DNA of 64,000 bases. Source: Roseiarcus sp963820095. Its GTDB lineage: Bacteria > Pseudomonadota > Alphaproteobacteria > Rhizobiales > Beijerinckiaceae. The position numbers and the translations under genes were made by a program. Positions 10,491 through 19,873 of this stretch are shown one piece after another (the first letter of the stretch is position 1; every line of letters begins with the position of its first letter). Below the pieces are notes generated by a model that worked only from the letters and a program-made list of their open reading frames with translations, did no database searches and was not told the DNA's origin. The DNA lies in the NCBI GenBank assembly GCA_963820095.1, contig CAWFZA010000008.1, positions 310,001 to 374,000 of the forward strand. The letters run 5' to 3'.

Positions 10491-11437
10491 GCCTTCGCTC
10501 CGGTGCGCAGCATGCCCAGCACCCCGCGCGGAAAGAACCGCACCACCAGCACGAACACGAGGCCGATCACCGACATCCAGTTCTCGGTGTGGCTCGAGAC
10601 GTAATCCTGCAGCGCGACGAAAATCGCCGCGCCGATCAGCGGGCCCCAGAACGAGCGCATGCCGCCCAGCACCGCCATGATGACGAGATTGCCCGAGAGG
10701 TCGACGCGAAGCGCTCGCGGATCGATGAAGTTGTTGAGCAGCGCATAGAGCGCCCCCGCCACGCTGACGAAGAGGCACGAGATCACGAACGACAGCCAGA
10801 CATGGAACTCGATCGGGACGCCGAGAAACCGCGCGCGCCGTTCGTTCTCGCGAATGGCGATGAGAGAGCGTCCGAATGGCGAGTTGAGAAGCACCGCCAT
10901 CGCGCCGACGCAGACCGCAAAAATCGCGAGAGCGAAATAGTAGAAAGCCCTGTCGTTCTGAACAATGTCGAGCTTAGCGAAGCCAAAATTGATCGGCAGA
11001 CGGCGCCAGCCGGTGAGCCCGTCATCGCCGCCGGTCACTGCGTTCCAGCGGAAGGCGATGAAGTAGAAGACCTGGCCAAAGGCGATCGTCACCATGGCGA
11101 AATAGACGCCGCGCAGCTTGATGATGAGCGCGCCAATGATCATCGCCGCGATCGTCGCGACGATCACGCCGAGCACGATGGCCGGGATCGACCCGACGCC
11201 CCAATACTTGATCGCCATCGCCGTCCCATAGGCGCCGAGCCCGAAATAAGCGGCATGGCCGAACGAGAGCACCCCGGTGAAGCCAAGCAGGAAGTTGAGC
11301 GACATCGCCGCCAGTCCCATGACCACGATGCGGGTGGCGAGTTCGGTGTAACCGCCGATCGCGCTCATCCAGAAGGGCGCGAACAGGAGCAGCAGGCAGA
11401 GCGCGACATCGACGGCGCGAGCGCGGACGGCGTTCAA
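10487..11437 (-). CDS. livM: Branched-chain amino acid ABC transporter permease LivM
   Basis: 316-residue inner-membrane permease of BPD_transp_2 type with about nine hydrophobic segments. The family stretch LLGFTGVLSFGHAAYFGLGA is near residue 50 and the EAA-like coupling segment lies around RENERRARFLGVP (~residue 195). Start ATG at 11437 overlaps the livH stop by four bases and the stop overlaps the livG GTG start. It forms the translocation pore with LivH. Confidence 0.92.
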   Translation of the reverse strand: MNAVRARAVDVALCLLLLFAPFWMSAIGGYTELATRIVVMGLAAMSLNFLLGFTGVLSFGHAAYFGLGAYGTAMAIKYWGVGSIPAIVLGVIVATIAAMIIGALIIKLRGVYFAMVTIAFGQVFYFIAFRWNAVTGGDDGLTGWRRLPINFGFAKLDIVQNDRAFYYFALAIFAVCVGAMAVLLNSPFGRSLIAIRENERRARFLGVPIEFHVWLSFVISCLFVSVAGALYALLNNFIDPRALRVDLSGNLVIMAVLGGMRSFWGPLIGAAIFVALQDYVSSHTENWMSVIGLVFVLVVRFFPRGVLGMLRTGAKA

Positions 11438-12303
11438 TGCAGCCTTCCCTCTTCGCCAAGCAGACCGCGCGGCCTGACGAGCAGCACCAGCGCCATCATC
11501 ACGTAGATCACGGCCTCAGTCGCGGACGGGAAATAGACCGCCGCCAGCCCCGAGGCGACGCCGATCATCAAGCCACCAATGAGCGTTCCAAGCAAGCTCC
11601 CAAGGCCGCCGACGATGATCGCCACGAAGCTCGGCATGATGAGGTTCGCGCCGATGGTGGGCGAGAGCCCGAGGAGGCCAGCCGCCAGCACGCCGGCGAG
11701 GCCGGCCATGTAGATGCCGATGCCGAAGTTGAGGCTGCGCAGCACCCTGACGTTGACGCCGAGCGTCGAGACCGTGTCGAGGTCGCGCGTGCCGGCGCGG
11801 ATGCGCATGCCCAGGCGCGTGTACTTGAGCACCGCGAACAGGCCAGCGACCGCCACCGTAACGATGATCACCATGAACACGCGATAGCCGGTGATGAAAA
11901 AGAGCTGGCTCGACAGCGAGGTCGTGAGCCAGGCGGGGACCTGAAACGGCACGCTCTGCGCGCCCCAGATCAGGCGCGTCATATCCTCGAAGATGTAGGC
12001 GAGGCCGAAGGTCAGAAGAAGACTATAGAGCGGGTCCTTGCCATAGAGCGGGCGGATCAGCAGCCATTCGACGACGAGGCCGAGCGCCGCGGTCAGCGGC
12101 GGCGCGAGGATCAGCGCGCCCCAAAATCCGATATAGGGGATCAGCGTGTAGGCCAGATAGGCGCCGAGCGCCAAAAATCCGCCGTGGGCGAAATTGATGA
12201 CCCCGCTGAGGTTGAGGATCAGCGACAGGCCAAGCGCCATCAGGGCATAGAACGCCCCGACGATCAGGCCGTTGAAGAGGTTGAACAGAACGACCTGGGT
12301 CAT
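11434..12303 (-). CDS. livH: Branched-chain amino acid ABC transporter permease LivH
   Basis: 289-residue permease with the typical LivH N-terminus (LFNGLIVGAFYALMALGLSL), then INFAHGGFLALGAYLAY, and eight or so membrane spans. It pairs with LivM. The gene sits 81 bases downstream of livK, whose high translation usually exceeds that of the membrane genes; no strong hairpin was evident in the gap. The substrate is set by LivK and cannot be read from the permease. Confidence 0.92.
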   Translation of the reverse strand: MTQVVLFNLFNGLIVGAFYALMALGLSLILNLSGVINFAHGGFLALGAYLAYTLIPYIGFWGALILAPPLTAALGLVVEWLLIRPLYGKDPLYSLLLTFGLAYIFEDMTRLIWGAQSVPFQVPAWLTTSLSSQLFFITGYRVFMVIIVTVAVAGLFAVLKYTRLGMRIRAGTRDLDTVSTLGVNVRVLRSLNFGIGIYMAGLAGVLAAGLLGLSPTIGANLIMPSFVAIIVGGLGSLLGTLIGGLMIGVASGLAAVYFPSATEAVIYVMMALVLLVRPRGLLGEEGRLH

Positions 12304-12384
12304 GCGCCGCGCCGTCGTAGCCGCGCTCGCCCAGCGCGGCCGACGCGGTCAGCGACCGCGTCTACACAAAGCTGGCGCATAGGT

Positions 12385-13644
12385 TCAGGTCGGCCAAGTC
12401 ATCTTGCAGCCGCTCTCTTCGACCGTGCCAGCGACATCGGCGCCGTTGACGACGTCGGTGACCTTGAACAGATCGTCCGGCTCTTCGCCTTTGGCCTGAG
12501 CGTCACCGACAAAGAGCGTGGCGATAAGCTGGTTCTGGCCGGCGCGATAGAAGGCCGGGTTCGGCCCGAGGGCGATTTCGGGCGGCAGATGGAAGTCCTG
12601 CAGGGCCTTCGCCATGTCGACCGCCTTCAGCGACTTGGCCGCGGCGGCGGCGTGCGCGCAGGTCCAGGTCGAGACATAGCCAAACCAGGTGCGCGCGGTC
12701 GGCACGCGGCCGGTGCGCTTCTTCGTCGCCTCGACGAATTCCGCGACATGGGGCACGCCCGGCTGTTTCCAGTACCATTCCATGACCCAGGTGCCGATGC
12801 GCGCCTCGGGCGGCAGGCCTTCGAGGGGCTCCATCTCCTGCTGGGCGCCGGCGAGATGGACCTTCTTTTCAAGCCCGAACTGAACCGCCTGCTTCAGCGC
12901 ATTCAGCATATCGTCGCCCTGGGTGAGGAAGATAATAACGTCGGGATTCGCCGCCTGAGCCTTGATGAGATAGGAGGAAAAATCGACGCTGCCGAACGGC
13001 GCGAGATCGCCTCCGACACGCTCGCCGCCGAGCTTCGCAATCGCCTTGACCATGCCGGCCTCGAGCGTATGGCCGAAGGCGTAGTCGGGCGTGATGTAGT
13101 AGTATTTCTTGCCATAATTCTTGACCAACGCGCCGGCGACCGCGTTCGCCTCCATTGCCGTGGTGTTGCAGACACGGAACACGTTCCAGTGGCAACTCTT
13201 GCCGGTGATCGCGTCGGTATGGCCGCCGGGAACGATATGCAGAACGCCCTTTTCGTTCGAGACCTGCGCCATGGCGAGGGCGAGCGCCGAGTTCACGTTG
13301 CCGAGCAGGAAGTCGACCTTGTCGCTGTCGATCAGCTTGCGCGCCTTCTGCACCGCCGTGCCGGCGTCGCCGCTCGACGAGTCCTCAACCAGGAGCTCGG
13401 CCGGTCGGCCGAGGATGCCGCCCTTGGCGTTGATCTCGTCGAGCGCCATCTGGCAACCGACGAGCTCGTTCTTGCCCGGGCCGGCGTAGGTGCCGGTCAG
13501 CGGATTGTCGAGGCCGATCTTGACCGCGTCGGCGGCGCGGGCGGGGATGACGAACGGGCTGGCGAATTGCGCGGCGGCAAGCGCCGCCCCCGATTTGACG
13601 AGTGTGCGGCGGCTCATGCCGGCGCGCCAATTGGACTTGGGCAA
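12385..13644 (-). CDS. livK: Branched-chain amino acid-type ABC substrate-binding protein (Tat signal)
   Basis: Periplasmic ligand-binding protein (Peripla_BP_6 family), ~419 residues. I choose TTG at 13644 because GGGAGAG lies a few bases upstream; ATG at 13617 (MSRRTLVKSG) is the alternative and has no comparable ribosome site. Either way the protein begins with a twin-arginine signal (SRRTLVKSGAALAAAQFASP, cleavage after ARA). The mature part begins VKIGLDNPLTGTYAGPGKNE and keeps the two-lobe architecture. It is first in the livK-H-M-G-F operon. Ligand could be amino acids, urea or short amides; Tat-exported homologues are frequent in Hyphomicrobiales. Confidence 0.85.
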   Translation of the reverse strand: MPKSNWRAGMSRRTLVKSGAALAAAQFASPFVIPARAADAVKIGLDNPLTGTYAGPGKNELVGCQMALDEINAKGGILGRPAELLVEDSSSGDAGTAVQKARKLIDSDKVDFLLGNVNSALALAMAQVSNEKGVLHIVPGGHTDAITGKSCHWNVFRVCNTTAMEANAVAGALVKNYGKKYYYITPDYAFGHTLEAGMVKAIAKLGGERVGGDLAPFGSVDFSSYLIKAQAANPDVIIFLTQGDDMLNALKQAVQFGLEKKVHLAGAQQEMEPLEGLPPEARIGTWVMEWYWKQPGVPHVAEFVEATKKRTGRVPTARTWFGYVSTWTCAHAAAAAKSLKAVDMAKALQDFHLPPEIALGPNPAFYRAGQNQLIATLFVGDAQAKGEEPDDLFKVTDVVNGADVAGTVEESGCKMTWPT

Positions 13645-13779
13645 GCTTCTCTCCCTTGTTCGGATTATTTTCGTTCCGGCTGAGCGCAAGCGCTTAGCCT
13701 GACGATCCTGCAGGTTGACGATCGTGCAGCACTTTCGTCGATGCACGCTTAGGCCGTCAAGCCAAGCAGCGCATCGGCG

Positions 13780-13796
13780 GGACTATCTAATAGTCC
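13780..13796. promoter_or_regulatory. Perfect palindrome upstream of livK
   Basis: Arms GGACTAT and ATAGTCC flank a three-base centre (CTA) about 136 bases upstream of the livK TTG start, in the gap after the ABC-2 permease gene. The position and symmetry suit an operator for the liv operon, but no regulator gene is adjacent, and a small RNA hairpin is the alternative. Confidence 0.35.
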
Positions 13797-13842
13797 AATA
13801 TTACACGTACGTCGAACGTAAGTCATGTGGCTTCGGGCGGAG

Positions 13843-15027
13843 TCAGCCGCCGAAGATCACCTTGCGGAAGCGGACGCTGGCGATGGTAAAATAGACAATC
13901 CCGATCGCGAACATCGCGACAAGCGGCTGCCATACGAGCGTGATATCGGCGCCGCGGAACAGCACAGCTTGGGCGAAGGCGACAAAATGCGGCGTCGGAC
14001 TGATTGTCTTGACCAGATATTGCAGCCACACGGGCATGCTTTCCATCGGCGTGCTGCTGCCTGACAGCAATTGCGTGACAATCAGCACCGGCATGGCGAG
14101 CAGGCCGAACTGGCCCATCGTCGTCGCGAGCGTGCCGAGCATGATGCCAAGCGCCGCGACGACGAGCGCATAGATCGCTGCGCCGAACAGGAACAGAAGC
14201 AAAGATCCGTTGATCGGCGAGCCAATCCACCAGTGGACTACGAATTGCAGCGAGAGCATCGCTGCGACCAGGATGACGAGCCCGTTGGCGATCATCTTGG
14301 CGAGCATGATCTCCGACGGCACGACCGGCATGACGAGCAGATGCTCGACGGTGCCTTGCTCGCGCTCGCGGATCAGCGCCGCGCCGGTGAGAATGACCGT
14401 CAGCAGCGTGATCTGGTTGATGACCTGGGTCATCGCCGAGAACCACGAAGTCTTAAGGTTCGGGTTGAAAGCGGCACGCACTACGAGATTGATGGGCGCG
14501 CCGTTCGAGTCAGCTCTCCCGGAGATGAACCGCTGGATCTCGGTCGCGATGGCGTTGCGCAGCGAACTTGCGCCGTTGCCCGCCTGGGCGACTGCGGTCG
14601 CGTCGACATTGATTTGGATGCCGGTCTTTCGCTCAGCCCGAACGTCAGCCTCGAAACTCGGCGGGATTTCGACCACGAACAAGAGCTTGCCCTGGTCCAT
14701 CAACGGGTCGATGTCGGAAGCGGTGATTTGCACCGGCGGCTGGAAGGTCGGCAGCCTGAGCCCCTCAGCGATGCGCCGCGACAAGTCCGAGCCGTCCTCG
14801 TCGACGATGCCGACCGAGAGATTGGTCGCCTCGGTCACGGCGCCCGTGGCGACCGTGTTGACCGAGATGCTGAAGGCATAGACGACCAGGATCAGCATCG
14901 TCGGGTCGGCCCGGATGCTTCTCAGTTCCTTGATGACCAGATGGAAGATGTTAACCACATGGTCGACGAAGGTCAGGGGCTTCGCTTCGACGAGATGCGC
15001 GGCTTTGATCAAGGGAGCCTGGGACAT
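13843..15027 (-). CDS. ABC-2 type permease (YhhJ-like)
   Basis: 394-residue inner-membrane permease, last gene of a HlyD-ATPase-permease operon. Start ATG 15027 (MSQAPLIKAAHLVEAKPL) follows the upstream stop by one base. It has an N-terminal span, a large extracytoplasmic domain (about residues 60-190) and a C-terminal block of five spans with REREQGTVEHLLVMPV, the ABC-2 family hallmark. The gene order HlyD, double ATPase/permease, permease equals E. coli yhiI-rbbA-yhhJ, an efflux-type system of poorly defined substrate. Confidence 0.85.
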   Translation of the reverse strand: MSQAPLIKAAHLVEAKPLTFVDHVVNIFHLVIKELRSIRADPTMLILVVYAFSISVNTVATGAVTEATNLSVGIVDEDGSDLSRRIAEGLRLPTFQPPVQITASDIDPLMDQGKLLFVVEIPPSFEADVRAERKTGIQINVDATAVAQAGNGASSLRNAIATEIQRFISGRADSNGAPINLVVRAAFNPNLKTSWFSAMTQVINQITLLTVILTGAALIREREQGTVEHLLVMPVVPSEIMLAKMIANGLVILVAAMLSLQFVVHWWIGSPINGSLLLFLFGAAIYALVVAALGIMLGTLATTMGQFGLLAMPVLIVTQLLSGSSTPMESMPVWLQYLVKTISPTPHFVAFAQAVLFRGADITLVWQPLVAMFAIGIVYFTIASVRFRKVIFGG

Positions 15028-15028
15028 C

Positions 15029-17767
15029 TCACGCCTCCTGCTTGCGAAGCAGGACCAGCGAGATGGCCAGGAAGACAAGCGCGATCAGAGCGATCGCGGC
15101 GATGTCGCGCCAGAGGTCGACGATGCCGAGCGCCTTTGCGAACACGCCGACCGAAACCTGCTGGTACCAGGACGAAGGGAACGACAAGCCGATCACCCTC
15201 GCCCCGCCGGAGAGCGAGGAGACCGGCGCGAGCATCCCGGAGAAATTGACCGCCGGCACGATCGACAGGATCGCCGTTGCGAAAACAGCCGCGACCTGCG
15301 TTCGGGTGAAGGAGGAGATCAGAACGCCGAACCCGACGGTCGCAATGACGTACACCATCGTTCCCAGGAGAAGGACGAGGAACGGTCCCTTCGGCGGCAC
15401 GTGAAAGATGAAAATCGCGATCAGCAACAAGGCAAAGAAAGCGATCATCGCGACCGCGATATAAGGAAGTTGCTTGCCGATGAGGTATTCAAGTCGCGTG
15501 ATCGGCGTCGAGCGGAAGTTGGCGATTGAGCCGGTCTCTTTCTCGCGCACGACCGCGATCGCCGACATGATCGCGGGAATAAGGCACAGCAGCAGCATGA
15601 AGATGCTGGGCACCATTGCGTTCACACTGAGAAAGGCCTGATTGTAGCGAAAGCGGGTCTGGATATCGTCGTCTGTCCAGGCGTTTGCGCTCCCTGCGCG
15701 GCGCTGGCTGCGCAGCAATTCCTCGCCCTGCTTCCTAATGACGCCTGTCACATAGTTCTTCGCCGTCTCGCCCCGGAAAGTCATCGCGCCATCGACCGTT
15801 GCGTCGACTTCGGGCGTCCGGTTGTTGAGAAGGTCTCGGCCGAAGCCAGGCGGCACTTCGACGACGATCTGTGTGTTCCCGCTTTTAAGCCGTCTCTCCG
15901 CCTCGTTCGCCGAAGTAATCGGCGGCTGGACAGAGAAATAGCGCGAGCCATCAAAGCCCTGAAGCAGCTCGCGGCTTTCCGGTGTTTCATCCTGGTCAAA
16001 TGTCGCGGTCGCCAAGTTCTCGATATCGAACGAGATGCCGTAGCCGAAGGCGAACATGAGAATGATGGGCCCGAGAAGCGCGAAGGCCAGCCGGATCGGG
16101 TCGCGCAGCAGCTCGACCGTCTCGCGCCGCGCGTAGGCCCACAGCCGGCCAATCTTGAAGCGCTTCGGCCGGTCGCTGGTTTCCACTTCTGCGGCGGCCG
16201 TCGCCGGCGCCTCGACCTTTTTCGACATGTCGATGCCCGCGGCCTCCGCGAGGTAGCCAACGAAGCAGTCTTCGAGCGAGGCGCTGCCGCGCTCTTTGAC
16301 GAGCTCCTGCGGCGCGCCGACGGCCAGCACCTTGCCTGCGTGCATGAGCGAGATGCGATCGCAGCGATCGGCCTCGTTCATGAAATGGGTGGTGACGAAA
16401 ATCGTCACGCCGTCGTCGCGTGAGAGGTCGATCAGCGTGCGCCAGAAGGCGTCGCGCGCAATCGGGTCGACGCCTGAAGTTGGTTCGTCGAGGATGAGAA
16501 TTGAGGGCTCGTGCAACACCGCGACAGCAAGCTGAAGGCGCTGCTTCATACCGAGAGGCAGGCTGTCGGGGCGCGAATTGACGACGGACTTGAGGTCGTA
16601 GCGCTCGAGCAGCTCCTCGATTCGAGGGCCGATCTTCTCTTTCGGCAAATGATAGAGTTCGGCATGCAAGAGGAGGTTCTGCGCCACCGTCAATTCGCCG
16701 TAGAGCGAAAAGGCTTGCGTCATGTATCCGACGTTGCGCCGCGCCTGCATGTCGTTCGAGCCCATCGGCTCGCCGAATAGCTTGCACGTGCCGCTGGTCG
16801 CCGGGAGGAAGCCCACCAACATTTTCATGGTCGTCGATTTCCCGCACCCGTTCGAGCCGAGAAAGCCGAAGATCTCGCCGCGGGGAATCCTGAAGCTGAC
16901 GTGGTCGACCGCGACAAAATCGCCGAACTGGCGCGTGAGCCCCTCCGCCTCGATCGCCGGCGTCTCATCCGGCGAGGCTACGCGCGGACGCACGACCACT
17001 TTCTTATGCAGGGCGCGCTTGGCCTCGGGCATCATGGCGATGAAGGCGTCGTCGAGATTGGGCTCGCCCGTTTTTGTGAGCAGCTCCTTCAGCGTGCCGG
17101 TGGCGATGATCTTGCCATCGTCCATCGCCATCAGCCAGTCGAAACGCTCCGCTTCGTCCATGTAGGCGGTGGCGACAATGACGCTCATCTGCGGCCGGCG
17201 GGCGCGGATCGTGTTGATGAGGTCCCAGAACTGGCCGCGCGACAGGGGGTCGACGCCGGTGGTCGGCTCGTCGAGGATGAGCAGGTCCGGGTCGTTGATG
17301 AGGGCGCAGCAGAGGCTCAGCTTCTGCTTCATGCCGCCGGACAGCTTGCCAGCGGGACGCGCTTCGAACTTCTCCAGGCTCGTCGCCGTAAGAAGCTCAT
17401 CGATCTTAGTGCGACGCTCTGTCGCCGACAAGCCAAACAATCGGCCGAAGAAATCGATGTTCTCGAAAACGGAGAGCGTCGGGTAGAGATTGCGGCCGAG
17501 GCCCTGCGGCATATAGGCGATGCGGCCCCGGATCTCCCGCAATGTCTCCTTGTCGGCGATGGTCTTGTCGAAGACGACAACCTCGCCGCTCTGAATGACC
17601 TTCACGCCTGCGATGAGCCCGAGCAACGTGGACTTGCCAACGCCATCCGGCCCGATCACGCCGACCATGATGCGCGACGGAATGTCGATAGAGACGTCAG
17701 CGAGCGAGACCGTCGCGCCATAGCGATGTGATACGTTCTTGACGCGGGCGACGGCCTCGCCGGTCAT
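15029..17767 (-). CDS. rbbA: Double-ATPase/ABC-2 permease fusion (RbbA-like)
   Basis: 912 residues: two complete ABC ATPase domains followed by an ABC-2 membrane domain, the RbbA/YhiH architecture. NBD1 has Walker A GPDGVGKST (~residue 38), signature LSGGMKQK and LLILDEPTTGVDP; NBD2 has GSNGCGKST (~310), a signature region SLPLGMKQRL in which LSGGQ is degraded, and ILILDEPTSGVDP. The C-terminal ~370 residues contain six hydrophobic segments and REKETGSIANFRSTPITRLE. E. coli RbbA was named for ribosome binding, but this gene's operon with a HlyD adaptor and a second permease points to export. It overlaps the HlyD stop by four bases. Confidence 0.85.
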   Translation of the reverse strand: MTGEAVARVKNVSHRYGATVSLADVSIDIPSRIMVGVIGPDGVGKSTLLGLIAGVKVIQSGEVVVFDKTIADKETLREIRGRIAYMPQGLGRNLYPTLSVFENIDFFGRLFGLSATERRTKIDELLTATSLEKFEARPAGKLSGGMKQKLSLCCALINDPDLLILDEPTTGVDPLSRGQFWDLINTIRARRPQMSVIVATAYMDEAERFDWLMAMDDGKIIATGTLKELLTKTGEPNLDDAFIAMMPEAKRALHKKVVVRPRVASPDETPAIEAEGLTRQFGDFVAVDHVSFRIPRGEIFGFLGSNGCGKSTTMKMLVGFLPATSGTCKLFGEPMGSNDMQARRNVGYMTQAFSLYGELTVAQNLLLHAELYHLPKEKIGPRIEELLERYDLKSVVNSRPDSLPLGMKQRLQLAVAVLHEPSILILDEPTSGVDPIARDAFWRTLIDLSRDDGVTIFVTTHFMNEADRCDRISLMHAGKVLAVGAPQELVKERGSASLEDCFVGYLAEAAGIDMSKKVEAPATAAAEVETSDRPKRFKIGRLWAYARRETVELLRDPIRLAFALLGPIILMFAFGYGISFDIENLATATFDQDETPESRELLQGFDGSRYFSVQPPITSANEAERRLKSGNTQIVVEVPPGFGRDLLNNRTPEVDATVDGAMTFRGETAKNYVTGVIRKQGEELLRSQRRAGSANAWTDDDIQTRFRYNQAFLSVNAMVPSIFMLLLCLIPAIMSAIAVVREKETGSIANFRSTPITRLEYLIGKQLPYIAVAMIAFFALLLIAIFIFHVPPKGPFLVLLLGTMVYVIATVGFGVLISSFTRTQVAAVFATAILSIVPAVNFSGMLAPVSSLSGGARVIGLSFPSSWYQQVSVGVFAKALGIVDLWRDIAAIALIALVFLAISLVLLRKQEA

Positions 17768-18891
17768 TTTGCGTCGGGCGTCTTTGTTTCCGCCGCGTTA
17801 TCGGCAGCTGGAGGGGCAGAGGCCTTGGCTGCCGGCGGCGGGCTGGGCAGCTTGACCTGAAGCTCGGCAGGCCACTCGACATCGTGCTTCGTGCGGACGA
17901 AGCCCAGGCCCCGGACGCCGGTCTTCACCCGCGTGTAGAATTGCTGAAGAACCTGCGCATCGATCTTGAGCTTGATGCGGAACATCAGCTTGGCGCGTTC
18001 GTCATTGGTCTCGACGGTTTTTGGCGTGAACTGTGCGTCGGAGGCGACAAAGCTGACCTTTGCCGGAATCACGTAGTCGGGAACCGGATCAAGAATAATG
18101 CGGGCCTCGTCGCCGACCGCCAGCCGGCCCGCGTCCGCCGCCGGGAGGAAGACCGTCATATAGACATCGGTCAGGTCGAGGATCGTGACGATCGGCGCGC
18201 CGGCGGCGACGACCTCGCCGGCCCGCGCAAGCTGGTACTGCACTCGGCCCATTCTCGGTGAAACGAGCGTCAGATCGTCGATGATCGACTGGATGCGATC
18301 GACCTCCGCCTCCGAGTTCGCGATCTGCGACAGGGCCTGATCGCGTTGCGAGGTGAAGTTTTGCACCGCCGCAACCGCGGAATCGAAGTTGCGCTTGCGC
18401 TGTTCAAAGACCTGCTTGGTGATGAAGCCGGTCTTCATCAGCTCCTGGCCGCGCTCAAAGTCGGATTTGGCGAACTCGAGCGCGCTCTGCCGGGAGGTGA
18501 TTTCCGCTTCCGCCGACGCAAGCGCATCGTTCGCCTTCTGCACGTCGGCCTTCGCGGCGCGCAACTGCGCCTCGTATTCCGGCGAGGTGAGTTTCGCTAT
18601 AACCTGCCCTTGGGTGACGCTTGAGCCTTCCTCCACGGTCACTTCCGCGAGCCGTCCCGGATATTTCGAGGACACGTCGACCTGGGTCGCTTCGAGGCGC
18701 CCATTCGCCTTTGCAATGCCCTCAGGAAGCGTCTGGCCGCGCAGGCGGGCAATCAGGTTCCGGATCATGCCTTGAGCGTGCGCCGACGGCGCCAACGAAA
18801 CGCCGCGCTTCGGGTCCACGCTCATTGAGAGCGCAAATGGCCCGAGGCCGAACAGAAGGGCAGAAACGGCAATGCGCCGACGAAAGCTCAT
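17764..18891 (-). CDS. HlyD/membrane-fusion adaptor (YhiI-like)
   Basis: 375-residue periplasmic adaptor. Start ATG 18891 is preceded by AGGAGACCC, a strong ribosome site, so the longer upstream frame is rejected. The order is: an N-terminal signal anchor (FRRRIAVSALLFGLGPFAL), a lipoyl half (NGRLEATQVDVSSKYPGRLA), a long coiled-coil hairpin (about residues 110-210), then the second lipoyl/beta-barrel part (VSPRMGRVQYQLARAGEVV) and a Pro/Ala-rich tail. It should bridge the inner-membrane ABC exporter encoded by the next two genes to an outer-membrane channel not encoded here. First gene of the operon. Confidence 0.88.
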   Translation of the reverse strand: MSFRRRIAVSALLFGLGPFALSMSVDPKRGVSLAPSAHAQGMIRNLIARLRGQTLPEGIAKANGRLEATQVDVSSKYPGRLAEVTVEEGSSVTQGQVIAKLTSPEYEAQLRAAKADVQKANDALASAEAEITSRQSALEFAKSDFERGQELMKTGFITKQVFEQRKRNFDSAVAAVQNFTSQRDQALSQIANSEAEVDRIQSIIDDLTLVSPRMGRVQYQLARAGEVVAAGAPIVTILDLTDVYMTVFLPAADAGRLAVGDEARIILDPVPDYVIPAKVSFVASDAQFTPKTVETNDERAKLMFRIKLKIDAQVLQQFYTRVKTGVRGLGFVRTKHDVEWPAELQVKLPSPPPAAKASAPPAADNAAETKTPDAK

Positions 18892-19192
18892 GGGTCTCCT
18901 CCGCGTCGAGGTACCTGGCTTTCGCCAGCGAATATCCGAGATCTCAGAGCGCGACAAGCGCGTCTTCGGAAGCGCCAGGCGACGGCAAGCCTAAGCCACC
19001 TACCCGCCGCTCCTAGTCCAAGCCACCCGTTGCGTTACTAGGCAAGCGCGTCCGGGATGTAAAGGACTGCGGGGGAGGAGCGGTCGGGCAAAGATTTGAA
19101 CAAAGCCAAGAAGACCGCGGACCGCGCGAGCACCTCGCTAGGCGTCGCCGTCAAGGCGCTGACCGAGTGAGTCGAAAACCCGCCGAGCCAAC
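18892..19192. other. Intergenic stretch, no convincing gene
   Basis: About 300 bases upstream of the HlyD gene. The only coding-like signal is a 24-codon plus-strand frame from TTG 19096 to TGA 19170 (LNKAKKTADRASTSLGVAVK), too short and without a ribosome site to call. The operon's promoter is expected here. Confidence 0.4.
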
Positions 19193-19459
19193 TCACCATC
19201 GCTGCACGCCCATAAACGTATTGTGGATCGGGGTCGGATGATCGAACCGGTGGCGCGAGTAGCCGTATGCCGATTGGCGACGCGCGGGCTTACCATGGGG
19301 ATAGAGCGTGAGCTGGTTATGCCGCATCGGAACCTTGTGACCCGGGGCGCTCTTTTGCTTGACGGACGGGTGCGAGACAGTCTGGGCTGCCGCTGGGCCC
19401 ACCGGCGCACAGCCCGCCATAAAAACAAAGACGGTTAGGAGAATCGGCACGCGTTTCAT
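19193..19459 (-). CDS. Small putative lipoprotein
   Basis: 88 residues. The N-terminus MKRVPILLTVFVFMAGCAPV is a lipoprotein signal with lipobox MAGC (Cys at residue 17). The short mature part is His/Arg/Pro-rich (RHNQLTLYPHGKPARRQSAY) with no recognisable domain. The reading frame and signal argue it is real, but I do not recognise the family. Confidence 0.55.
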   Translation of the reverse strand: MKRVPILLTVFVFMAGCAPVGPAAAQTVSHPSVKQKSAPGHKVPMRHNQLTLYPHGKPARRQSAYGYSRHRFDHPTPIHNTFMGVQRW

Positions 19460-19531
19460 TCTGTCCAGCCCTTGATGGCGACATTCAGTGCTTCATTGGC
19501 CGAGAGCGGAGCAACCGCACGCGAGCTTATA

Positions 19532-19873
19532 TCAGAACACCTGCTCTCCGAGCGCGATTTCGGCGAGCGGCGAAAGCAGGATGATCTCGGAGCGCGCATT
19601 CTTCGCTCCGAGAATGAGCACTTCGGACTGAAAGCCAGCGATGTTGCGCGGGGGCATGTTGACGACGCACACGACCAGGCGGCCGACGAGTTCAGCCTCC
19701 GAATAGCTGGTGATCTGCGCGCTCGACCATTTCTTGCCGAGCGAGCCGAAGTCCACCTCGACTTTATAGGAGGGATTGCGCGCGCGCTCGAACAGCTTGA
19801 CCGTGACAATGCGGCCGATGCGCATGTCGACCTTGGCGAAGTCCTCGTAGACGATCGGCGGCTTGCCCATCAC
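19532..19873 (-). CDS. csaA: tRNA-binding domain protein CsaA
   Basis: 113 residues, the full length of CsaA, a dimeric OB-fold protein related to the tRNA-binding domain of Arc1p/MetRS and described as an export-related chaperone. Conserved features are the start FAKVDMRIGRIV, NPSYKVEVDFG and the core SAQITSYSEAELVGRLVVCV. It overlaps the stop of the upstream HAD gene by four bases (ATG 19873 against stop 19870), so the two are likely cotranscribed. MGK at residue 2 is an equally plausible start. Confidence 0.9.
   Translation of the reverse strand: MMGKPPIVYEDFAKVDMRIGRIVTVKLFERARNPSYKVEVDFGSLGKKWSSAQITSYSEAELVGRLVVCVVNMPPRNIAGFQSEVLILGAKNARSEIILLSPLAEIALGEQVF

Noticed and set aside
11437..13683. 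A 748-codon plus-strand open frame across livH and livK
   Set aside because: It is antisense to two genes with clear families, is rich in Arg/Asp/Ala/His repeats, and arises from the third-position GC bias of the opposite strand.
18892..19192. Short plus-strand ORF ending at 19170 (LNKAKKTADRASTSLGVAVK)
   Set aside because: 24 codons from a TTG without a ribosome site, with an in-frame stop not far upstream; protein-like but too weak to annotate.
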